Origin: Sulfurimonas sp.
GTDB taxonomy: Bacteria > Campylobacterota > Campylobacteria > Campylobacterales > Sulfurimonadaceae
Length of the DNA: 13,156 bases
Assembly (NCBI RefSeq): GCF_023228785.1
Contig: NZ_JALOAN010000047.1
Location: 1-13,156, forward strand
Reading direction: 5' to 3'
Under the pieces are notes generated by a model. That model was given only the letters and a program-made list of their open reading frames with translations. It did no database searches and was not told the origin of the DNA. Made by a program: the position numbers and the translations under genes. The first letter of the stretch is position 1, and the number at the start of each line of letters is the position of its first letter. Below are positions 1 through 5,566 of this stretch, one piece after another.

Positions 1-47
1 AACTATTTAAAGAAAACTATGTTAAATGTAGATATCAGGTTTTTTAA

Positions 48-302
48 TTAACCTTGCGGATTAGCTATAGTTATAACAGACTTAGTTTTATCAACTATAA
101 TATTTTTTTCAACTATCTTGCCACAAGTAGGACCTTTAGTATTACCACCAGTTACTTCTTTTTTTATTGATATACTTACATTATTTTTGCAACTATAAAA
201 AAAATTACAATCTCCTAAATTTGTTTCAACACAACCCATTTCCTTATCTGCTATTGCAGAAGTCGCCATTACAAACAATCCAACTAATAATATCTTTTTC
301 AT
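48..302 (-). CDS. Small secreted Cys-rich protein, unknown function
   Basis: An 84-residue protein preceded by a good ribosome site (AAAGGA, six bases before the ATG). Residues 1-18 are a typical Sec signal peptide: Lys-Lys, a hydrophobic stretch, and an Ala-Ile-Ala cleavage site before Asp19. The mature part of about 66 residues has four cysteines (C24, C32, C38, C60), so two disulfide bonds in the periplasm are possible. I do not recognise the family. It stands alone, 141 bp downstream of the HEPN-like gene on the same strand, and may be cargo of the island or flanking DNA. The signal peptide is seen in the sequence; export and disulfides are inferred. Confidence 0.7.
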   Translation of the reverse strand: MKKILLVGLFVMATSAIADKEMGCVETNLGDCNFFYSCKNNVSISIKKEVTGGNTKGPTCGKIVEKNIIVDKTKSVITIANPQG

Positions 303-430
303 TTTTATCCTTTAATTTTGAATAGGATAGTATGACTTGTTTTAGTTCAATATCTTCTTATAAATAGTTTCATTTATAGTGTATATTTTTTTTCTTAAAA
401 TCCTAAAATGTAATTGTGTCTATATAATAT

Positions 431-450
431 TAAATAATTTTTATTATTTA
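431..450 (-). terminator. AT-only hairpin at the end of the three-gene operon
   Basis: TAAATAAT (431-438) and ATTATTTA (443-450) form an 8-bp stem with a four-base loop overlapping the stop codon of the HEPN-like gene. There is no GC in the stem and no clear U-run after it in the direction of transcription, so this is at best a weak terminator. Confidence 0.25.
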
Positions 451-839
451 GATAAAGAACTTTCATCTTGATTTAAGATATCTTCAATTACTGCTTTAAG
501 TCTCTCTAATTTAGCTGAGCCAGATTTTATTTTAAATGGTTCAAGAAAAATATCCATTTCATAATCAGCTTTTCTTCGAAGTCCTTTAAGATATGTCATT
601 TCTAACTTATATTCTTTAGATAATATGTTTATTACTTTATTGTGTGTAAATTCTGTAGTTGTATCTCTATTGCTAACTACATTGGAACAGTGTAAATAAG
701 CTGTGTAATATAACCTGCTTACAAGATTTCTTTGTAGTACTTCAATATCTGCTGGTGGTTTAATATTTGTCGAATTTCTGATTTGAATAAGCTGTGCGTC
801 ACAAAGTTTTTTATAGTATTGTTCAGTGATAAAACTCAA
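444..839 (-). CDS. HEPN-like domain protein, last gene of TIGR04255 operon
   Basis: A 131-residue all-helical-looking protein. Three segments follow the order typical of PF05168-like HEPN proteins: SRLYYTAYLHC (about residues 42-52), a THNKVINIL segment after it, and LRRKADYEM near residue 90. The last matches the common 'L..R..ADY' signature. The catalytic R-x4-6-H of RNase HEPN toxins is not obvious; the nearest is R-x7-H before the THNKV segment. It may therefore be a non-catalytic HEPN or a divergent one. It starts with TTG, which overlaps the TGA of the upstream gene (TTGA), with GGA 6-7 bases before it, so it is probably translationally coupled. HEPN domains are frequent in toxin-antitoxin and anti-phage systems, and the position in an island fits that, but function is inferred from context only. 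Confidence 0.55.
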   Translation of the reverse strand: MSFITEQYYKKLCDAQLIQIRNSTNIKPPADIEVLQRNLVSRLYYTAYLHCSNVVSNRDTTTEFTHNKVINILSKEYKLEMTYLKGLRRKADYEMDIFLEPFKIKSGSAKLERLKAVIEDILNQDESSLSK

Positions 840-1207
840 ACTATTTCCAAAATTATATTTTTATCGTATAGCCCCAAATCTCTTCTTATTTTTTTTTCTT
901 CTTGAAGAAGAACAGAGTAGTCTTCTATGTTTTCTTCTAACTCAACTGTGTAAACTTTAAAAGACTTTCCTGCATCTTTAAATTCACTTTTTTTAATATC
1001 TACAATATTATAATTTAGTTTCGAAATTTCCATAGAAATTTGTGTTGATAATGATATTTTAGTATCAAAACTTTTGATATCAAGATATTTTGATGTCACA
1101 TTAAAATACTGAGCATATAAAACATCTAAATTTTCTGTGTAATAAACATATTCAGATGGTGCAGTTCTTGTACTTGGTGGAACATATAATGCATCTAACA
1201 CAATCAT
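836..1207 (-). CDS. Unknown 123-aa protein, middle gene of TIGR04255 operon
   Basis: I do not recognise a family. The protein is short and mixed alpha/beta in character, with no signal peptide, membrane segment or cysteine cluster, so it is probably cytoplasmic. The N-terminus has a VPPSTRTAPSEYVYY stretch, and the C-terminal third is charged. Its ATG overlaps the TGA of the TIGR04255-like gene by four bases (ATGA), and its own TGA overlaps the TTG of the HEPN-like gene, so the three proteins are likely made together. The AAGGA ribosome site directly abuts the ATG, which is too close for efficient use. The GTG two codons later (first base at 1201) has a six-base spacing and may be the true start. 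It could be a connector or an antitoxin-like partner of the HEPN-like protein; this is a guess from gene order. Confidence 0.7.
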   Translation of the reverse strand: MIVLDALYVPPSTRTAPSEYVYYTENLDVLYAQYFNVTSKYLDIKSFDTKISLSTQISMEISKLNYNIVDIKKSEFKDAGKSFKVYTVELEENIEDYSVLLQEEKKIRRDLGLYDKNIILEIV

Positions 1208-1941
1208 TCCTTTTCGTAATTAGGTTTTAATGATTTTAAAAAATCATCTTTAAGTAAGTTAAAAAATACTATTTTTACTTTACTATGCAACTCTTCAATT
1301 ATATCATCTACTGATTTTTTTATGTCATAAGAAAAACTATCTATATCAATCATCGATCCAATTTCTTTTTCAGTTGAGTCTTCTTTTTGTATTTCAATAT
1401 TCTCAGCTATTTGCATTTTTAGAGTTATATTATCTTTGCAAACAAATTCATTTGCATAAATACTTGTACTTGAAGCAGCAACCATTCCACACAAGTTATC
1501 GTCTATATTAATATTAATATTTAAATTATCAAAAATTTTATCATTTTCAAAAAAGTTAATATATCTCATAGAAGATCTTTCTAATCCCCAATCAAGTAGA
1601 AGATGATTAAATTTATTCATGTTATCAAGAATTAATGATTTATAATCATCCCATCCCGAATAATAACCTTTTACACTAAATGAAATAACACTTGGACCTA
1701 TATTTATATTCATAGCATCTTTTGTTAATTGGTAATAAGGATTATATTTTAAATTCTTATCGCCTTCCCTTATAGCTAAAGGTAATTCCATAATTGGCAG
1801 TTTTTTATAGCTGTACCCTTCCACTTTTAGAGAACTGTACATATCCATAAAAATATCTTCTATATTTTTTTTATTACTAAATCTAAACTCAGTAATTACA
1901 TCAATTATTGAAACTTTGCCTAACTTTACAGGTAAATTCAT
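1204..1941 (-). CDS. TIGR04255-family protein, first gene of putative defence operon
   Basis: Resembles the sporadically distributed TIGR04255 family, whose members are about 250 residues long. Shared features are the opening strand 'VSIIDVITEFRFS', the central 'YYSGWDDYKSLI', and 'SSMRYINFFEN', which matches the family's 'RYIN' signature. The frame is open from 1989, but I prefer the ATG at 1941 (245 aa). It has AAGAG eight bases upstream, and the family normally begins right at this strand. The upstream ATGs at 1989 and 1971 have no ribosome site, and a TATAAT lies next to the second one. The biochemical activity of the family is not known to me; members occur patchily in genomes, as expected for island cargo. 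The stop overlaps the next gene, giving a three-gene operon. Confidence 0.7.
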   Translation of the reverse strand: MNLPVKLGKVSIIDVITEFRFSNKKNIEDIFMDMYSSLKVEGYSYKKLPIMELPLAIREGDKNLKYNPYYQLTKDAMNINIGPSVISFSVKGYYSGWDDYKSLILDNMNKFNHLLLDWGLERSSMRYINFFENDKIFDNLNININIDDNLCGMVAASSTSIYANEFVCKDNITLKMQIAENIEIQKEDSTEKEIGSMIDIDSFSYDIKKSVDDIIEELHSKVKIVFFNLLKDDFLKSLKPNYEKE

Positions 1942-2025
1942 TTTTACACTCTTTTCAATTAAGTTCGTCATTATAGTGGAATATAACATAAAAATATATA
2001 TAGTTATATAAACTTATACAAATAT

Positions 2026-2121
2026 CTATTGTTTCAAATGCTCAAATATCAAATCTAAACCTTTAGACATATTATCTATTCTAACATCACTATATCTTTC
2101 TTTTAGCATCTTAGTTATTTA
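2026..2121 (-). pseudogene. Remnant of a tyrosine integrase 3' end
   Basis: Read on the minus strand, this encodes about 29 residues ending at a TAG (2026-2028). They match the last 29 residues of int1 with four differences and include the catalytic tyrosine (KERYSDVRID). At the DNA level 71 of 79 bases match over 2038-2116 versus 2857-2935. An in-frame TAA (2119-2121) cuts off the rest of the gene. It is the relic of a related integrase, not a recent exact duplication, and it lies in the same orientation as int1 on the other side of hicAB. Confidence 0.85.
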
Positions 2122-2171
2122 GTTAGTTCTTTGTAGATTATCCCTCAAGAGAGATTGAAGGTAAAGCAATT

Positions 2172-2573
2172 TTAAAAGGTAGCTATTTTGTGTGAGTGCA
2201 AGTCTTGAATGACTAAGTTTTGTAGATACGCACTTCTATTTCCATTAAATTCTACAAGTCTCTCAGGCAATACATCAATAATATCAGTACGCATCATTAC
2301 ATTAATTCGTTTTAGTTTTTCAACTTTTACATTTGTCAGTTGAGGAATAGCATTTTGTGGTATGTCTAAATCATTCCTATCTAAAAGTTCTTTCAAAGTT
2401 GAAGCCTTAGGAAGTTTTTTTAAATCTTCACAGTAAAGCTCTCCAGCTTCTTTAATCATAACACAAGCCTCTTCAAATGTATCACCACAAGAAAAGCAGC
2501 CATCCAAATCTGGAATCATAGCATTAAACCCGTCTTCATCTTCATCCGCGTATATGAATGCAATATATTTCAT
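2172..2573 (-). CDS. hicB: HicB-type antitoxin
   Basis: A 133-residue protein with the partly degraded RNase-H-like HicB fold at residues 1-60. Visible is the family pattern of a short beta-strand opening (MKYIAFIYADEDEDGFNAMIPDLDG), then the 'GCFSCGDTFEEACVMIKEA' stretch. The C-terminal part (about residues 85-125, KRINVMMRTDIIDVLPE...NRSAYLQNLVIQ) looks like a ribbon-helix-helix DNA-binding domain. HicB binds and blocks the HicA RNase and normally represses the operon. It follows hicA by nine bases with its own TAAGGA site, the usual HicA-then-HicB order. The likely operator is the inverted repeat at 2787-2843. Confidence 0.88.
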   Translation of the reverse strand: MKYIAFIYADEDEDGFNAMIPDLDGCFSCGDTFEEACVMIKEAGELYCEDLKKLPKASTLKELLDRNDLDIPQNAIPQLTNVKVEKLKRINVMMRTDIIDVLPERLVEFNGNRSAYLQNLVIQDLHSHKIATF

Positions 2574-2582
2574 AATAAATCC

Positions 2583-2771
2583 TTACTTTAAGAGTTTGAC
2601 GCCAGTATGTTTTTCAATACTTTTTACCGTACCAATTTTTACATCTTTTTTTCCATGGTCTGGAACAATAGTAATTTTAGTACCGTTTGTCATTTTAACA
2701 TGAGAACCATTTTGAGATTTTTTATAAAACCCTGCTTGTTCTAATAGTTTTAAAATCTCTTTAGCATTCAT
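2583..2771 (-). CDS. hicA: HicA-type mRNA interferase toxin
   Basis: A 62-residue protein with the compact double-stranded-RNA-binding fold of HicA. Residues 1-18 (NAKEILKLLEQAGFYKK) are the first helix. They are followed by 'SQNGSHVKMTNG', which holds the conserved catalytic histidine (H24), and 'VPDHGKKDVKIGTVKSI', the family's second signature. HicA degrades mRNA and stops growth when HicB is lost. A clear ribosome site (AAAGGGG) precedes the ATG. The pair lies between int1 and a relic of a second integrase, a common place for addiction modules that stabilise islands. Confidence 0.92.
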   Translation of the reverse strand: MNAKEILKLLEQAGFYKKSQNGSHVKMTNGTKITIVPDHGKKDVKIGTVKSIEKHTGVKLLK

Positions 2772-2786
2772 GCTACCCCTTTTATA

Positions 2787-2843
2787 TACACATTATACAC
2801 ACTAATTACTTAACAATAAATAAAATTATGTGTATAGTGTGTA
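2787..2843. promoter_or_regulatory. Inverted repeat over the hicAB promoter, likely HicB operator
   Basis: TACACATTATACACA (2787-2801) and TGTGTATAGTGTGTA (2829-2843) are inverted copies with one mismatch in 15 and a 27-bp spacer. The left arm contains TATAAT on the minus strand (2792-2797), a good -10 box for hicA whose start is 21 bases further on. The right arm abuts the int1 stop codon. A repressor bound to both arms could close the promoter by looping. HicB autoregulation is known in the family; that this is its site is inferred. Confidence 0.55.
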
Positions 2844-2844
2844 G

Positions 2845-3936
2845 TCACTTCTTAAGATGCTCAAATATTAAATCTAAGCCTTTAGACATTGTATCTATTC
2901 TAACATCACTGTATCTTTCTTCCACCATCTTAGTTGTTGAATGACCTAAGATAGCTGCTGCAACATTTGAACTAAGTCCAAGCTCATTTATAGTTGTATT
3001 CCCTATCAAATGTCTTATATCATGGATACGAAACGGTTTATTAATCTTTGCTTCTTTTTTTATTCTTGCCCAAGCTTTTCTAATATCATTAAATTTAGTT
3101 CCAGTCACAGGAGATTTAAAAACATAACCACTTTTATCATCAACTTCTATCAGTATTGAAAACAAAAAATCAGTAATTGGATGTTTCTTGTTTTTCTTTG
3201 CTTTATTGATCTTTGCAGGTATTTCATAAACTCTATTATTTAGATCTATATATTCCCAGGATAAATTCAACACTTCTGATTTTCTATGTCCGTGAAGTAA
3301 AAAACTAAAAATGCCTCTATAAACCAATTCGTTAAAATTTAAAATTACATGAAACAGCTTTTTAGCTTCATCATTCGTAAGAGTGTATTCTACTGTATTA
3401 TCAAACTTTGGAAGTTCTACATTATCAGCTATATTTGAATCTATATACTTCATTCTAATAGCATAGTTTAATGTTGCTTTTACAATATTGTTTAAGTGTT
3501 TTGCAGTCTGAGGAGCATAGCCATTTTTCAACATTTCATTTATGATTTTTTGAATTTCCCCTGGAATAATATCGGCTATATATCTAGTGCCGAGTTTACT
3601 TTTTATATGCTTTTTAAAATAGTATTCTTTAGTTTCTATTGTTGCAACTGTTTGAGCTTGCTTAACAGACTCTATGTATTCATCAAAAAGCTGCTCAAAA
3701 GTATATATCTTTTTTATCTTTTGAGAGTCTTGATTTTTATGTTTTTCAATAAGAGATTCTTTGTTAATAAAGGCCATTTTAGCATTTGTATTATATCTAT
3801 CATTCGTGTAGCCTACTATTTTTTTATATAGCTTTCCAGCTATTCTAAATGAGCCTACAAATACTGTTCCTTTAACCACATCTTTATATGTATTTATCCC
3901 TTTATAGTTTGTTTTTGTCAACTTTGGAAAAGCCAT
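2845..3936 (-). CDS. Tyrosine recombinase, island integrase (int1)
   Basis: A 363-residue phage-type integrase. The N-terminal arm-binding region spans about residues 1-60, the core-binding SAM-like region about 75-175, and the catalytic domain about 185-350. Catalytic residues visible are R218 (HGHRKSEVL), H305 and R308 with H309 (RIHDIRH), H332 (ILGHST) and the nucleophile Y342 (ERYSDV), so all key positions are present and the enzyme looks intact. It should cut and rejoin the attachment site in tRNA-Met, whose displaced 3' half lies 150 bp upstream. The start ATG at 3936 has a modest GGGA ribosome site. Two direct repeats (3948-3969) and a palindrome (3990-4006) upstream are likely arm and control sites. 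Confidence 0.93.
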   Translation of the reverse strand: MAFPKLTKTNYKGINTYKDVVKGTVFVGSFRIAGKLYKKIVGYTNDRYNTNAKMAFINKESLIEKHKNQDSQKIKKIYTFEQLFDEYIESVKQAQTVATIETKEYYFKKHIKSKLGTRYIADIIPGEIQKIINEMLKNGYAPQTAKHLNNIVKATLNYAIRMKYIDSNIADNVELPKFDNTVEYTLTNDEAKKLFHVILNFNELVYRGIFSFLLHGHRKSEVLNLSWEYIDLNNRVYEIPAKINKAKKNKKHPITDFLFSILIEVDDKSGYVFKSPVTGTKFNDIRKAWARIKKEAKINKPFRIHDIRHLIGNTTINELGLSSNVAAAILGHSTTKMVEERYSDVRIDTMSKGLDLIFEHLKK

Positions 3937-3947
3937 CTAATTCCCTG

Positions 3948-3969
3948 GGTAATACTTTTGGTAATACTT
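3948..3969. repeat. Tandem 10-bp repeats, likely int1 arm-type sites
   Basis: GGTAATACTT occurs twice (3948-3957 and 3960-3969) separated by TT, between the int1 start and the tRNA junction. The layout, ACTTTTGG in the centre of two half-copies, is shared with the 21-bp arm repeats of element 2. Both may be binding sites for the N-terminal arm domain of related integrases. Confidence 0.5.
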
Positions 3970-3989
3970 TATATTGTAATCATCTGTAA

Positions 3990-4006
3990 TAATATTCCGA
4001 ATATTA
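3990..4006. promoter_or_regulatory. Palindrome upstream of int1
   Basis: TAATATTC (3990-3997) and GAATATTA (3999-4006) form a perfect inverted repeat around one central base. It lies about 55 bp upstream of int1 and about 80 bp from the tRNA junction. It may be an operator or a directionality-factor site; there is no direct support beyond symmetry and position. Confidence 0.35.
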
Positions 4007-4085
4007 CTATATATAAACTTAACAAACAACTTCAACTATCGTAAAATAGACATTTTGTATCAATTTGTATTTTTAGAGCCTCTAT

Positions 4086-4130
4086 CTCATAAGCCGGAGG
4101 TCGAGGGTTCGAGTCCCTCTCTTGACACCA
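4086..4130 (+). pseudogene. Displaced 3' half of an elongator tRNA-Met (CAT)
   Basis: Contains an anticodon loop CTCATAA (4086-4092, anticodon CAT at 4088-4090), 3' anticodon strand GCCGG, variable loop AGGTC, a perfect T-arm (GAGGG 4103-4107 with CCCTC 4115-4119 around TTCGAGT), acceptor strand TCTTGAC (4120-4126), A and CCA. The bases before the loop (TCTAT) do not pair with GCCGG, and no GTCAAGA acceptor strand lies upstream, so the 5' half is missing. This is the attachment-site half left by int1, and its last 12 bases also serve as the core of element 2. The intact tRNA is predicted at the far left end of the first island. Confidence 0.85.
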
Positions 4131-4131
4131 C
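4119..4131. repeat. Left attachment core of element 2 (attL)
   Basis: CTCTTGACACCAC at 4119-4131 is repeated exactly at 8927-8939. The left copy is the 3' end of the tRNA-Met half. Both copies lie in the same reading frame of the split integrase gene: CTT GAC ACC at 4121 on the left and at 8929 on the right. Confidence 0.82.
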
Positions 4132-5566
4132 CAATCACACCCCTAGAACCCCCACAAATAGGGACTTTCAAGACATAAGAGAAACTTTTGGGAAACTTAG
4201 CAGAGCTGAGAAACATTTAAAGAAAATTGGCATATATAACACAAAACATCTCTTAAAAAGAGAGAAGACTTACTACTTTGTTATAAGAATTGACAAAAAC
4301 TGCATTGTTAAGAAGTCTTTATTTACAAATAATCTCACATTGAGTATCATTCTAAGAGAAAAAATATTGAAGAGGCTCAAAATGTGGGAGATAAGAAAAG
4401 GTTTTATAACAGCTGAATCAAAGAATACAGTTACTATAGTTGCAGAGAATGAAGAAGAAGAAAAATTAATAAAAGAAATAACAGCAACTATAACAAATAA
4501 GATTAACAGACTAAGCAAAACTCATAATGTCAGTTCTACAACTCTAACCACAAGAGACAAAAACACTTTAAAAAGATGCTCTGAACACTTCTTGAACTTT
4601 AGAGAACTTGCAAAGACAAGCAATAAAACACTCATAAAGTATAAACAAGCTATCAACTACCTGAACATGTATTTTGGAGAAAACACACTAGTCAAAAACA
4701 TTGATAAACTTGAAGCAAGTAATTTTAGAAACTTTTTACTACAACTACCAAGAAACTACAAAAGTATCAAAGAACTTGAGGGTAAAAATTTGAGAACACT
4801 CACAGAAAGTGCTACGGGGAAAAAACTTTTAGACAAATATGAAAGACAAGCACTTAGAACAGTTGATGAAGTTATTGTAAAAGCTAAAACACTATTTAAC
4901 TACTTTGCTGAGCAAGTTTTCATATACAATAATCCATTTCAAGCATTGAAAAAGCTAAGTAATGATAAAAGGACAGAAGAGAGAGCTTTTGAAGCAGAAG
5001 AGCTAAAAGCAATCTTGCAACACACTATAAAACATAATTTAAGAGAAGACTACAACTTTATAAAATCTATGTTACACACTGGCATGAGAAGAGGAGAGAT
5101 GCTTAGTTTAAGAGTCAAAGACATAGACTTTGAAAAGTCTTTCATAGATACCAAAGGAACCAAAACAGAGTATGCTCTGAGAATTATACCCCTACATATA
5201 GGCATTACAGACATAATAAAAGAGCAAACACAAAACAAAGACAAAGAGGACTTTGTCTTCTATGACATGCTAAAAGATGTTACACAGATATATAGAGAAG
5301 AAAGCGTAGGAACAAATACTAACAAAATCTTTAAAGAAGTTTTGGGAGAAAGGATTAAAGGAGAAATCAACATAAGAAGTTTGAGACAAAATTTTGCTCA
5401 AATCACTTTTCTAAGTGACAACTTTAATGACCTAAATCACAAGTCACTCATGGGACATAGCACAAAGAATGACATAACAGACAAGCACTACATCAGAATG
5501 AGAAGAGATTATAAACTCTTAAAAGAACTCATGGATAAAGTAGATTTTTCAGAGTTTTGTATTTAA
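4121..5566 (+). CDS. Tyrosine integrase of element 2, 3' portion (int2, start severed)
   Basis: A 481-codon stretch from the core to the stop. The frame is open from a TTG at 4055, but those first 22 codons are tRNA and island-1 DNA with no ribosome site. The natural start is at 8878, on the far end of the element (498 aa in the circle). The arm-binding part (KTYYFVIRIDKNCIV) and the catalytic domain are clear. Numbered on the rejoined 498-residue protein, key positions are R340 (HTGMRRGEM), R439 (RSLRQNF), H463 (LMGHST) and Y474 (DKHYIRM). The usual H of the HxxR box is Ser and the usual His after that Arg is Gln. Both are tolerated in some families but may lower activity. The gene converges on rep, and the two 3' ends overlap by 18 bases. 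Confidence 0.85.
   Translation, partial: LDTTNHTPRTPTNRDFQDIRETFGKLSRAEKHLKKIGIYNTKHLLKREKTYYFVIRIDKNCIVKKSLFTNNLTLSIILREKILKRLKMWEIRKGFITAESKNTVTIVAENEEEEKLIKEITATITNKINRLSKTHNVSSTTLTTRDKNTLKRCSEHFLNFRELAKTSNKTLIKYKQAINYLNMYFGENTLVKNIDKLEASNFRNFLLQLPRNYKSIKELEGKNLRTLTESATGKKLLDKYERQALRTVDEVIVKAKTLFNYFAEQVFIYNNPFQALKKLSNDKRTEERAFEAEELKAILQHTIKHNLREDYNFIKSMLHTGMRRGEMLSLRVKDIDFEKSFIDTKGTKTEYALRIIPLHIGITDIIKEQTQNKDKEDFVFYDMLKDVTQIYREESVGTNTNKIFKEVLGERIKGEINIRSLRQNFAQITFLSDNFNDLNHKSLMGHSTKNDITDKHYIRMRRDYKLLKELMDKVDFSEFCI
4179..4199. repeat. 21-bp direct repeat, left copy (integrase arm site)
   Basis: Identical over 21 bases to 8842-8862 and in the same orientation. It contains GAAACTT twice (GAAACTT-TTGG-GAAACTT). 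It lies 47 bp inside the left core and within the integrase coding frame (RETFGKL). In the circle the two copies flank the core, 64 bp on one side and 47 bp on the other, the arrangement of arm-type integrase sites. Confidence 0.75.

Larger units (their letters stand above)
1..4130. mobile_element. Integrated genomic island at tRNA-Met, right-hand part only
   Basis: Int1 (2845-3936) is transcribed away from a displaced tRNA-Met 3' half (4086-4130). This is the usual arrangement at the end of an element integrated into a tRNA gene. The tRNA piece lacks its 5' half: the five bases before the anticodon loop do not pair with the GCCGG stem, so the junction is probably at or just before the anticodon loop, near 4085. 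Cargo in the window is hicAB, a three-gene TIGR04255/HEPN-like operon and a small secreted protein. The left end, and thus an intact tRNA-Met rebuilt by the element, should lie upstream of the window. That is inference, and it is not certain that the 48-302 gene belongs to this element. Confidence 0.55.

Noticed and set aside
1942..1989. Longer N-terminus for the TIGR04255-like protein
   Set aside because: The upstream ATGs lack ribosome sites and the family normally starts at the strand encoded from about 1941; a -10-like TATAAT lies in this stretch.
3496..3831. 111-aa plus-strand frame inside int1
   Set aside because: It is antisense to a well-supported integrase, rich in Phe/Ile/Tyr from reversed AT-rich codons, and has no ribosome site.
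4055..4120. In-frame TTG start extending int2 through the tRNA half
   Set aside because: There is no ribosome site, and the codons are tRNA T-arm and island-1 DNA. The peptide PEVEGSSPSL is the usual false translation of a tRNA 3' end.
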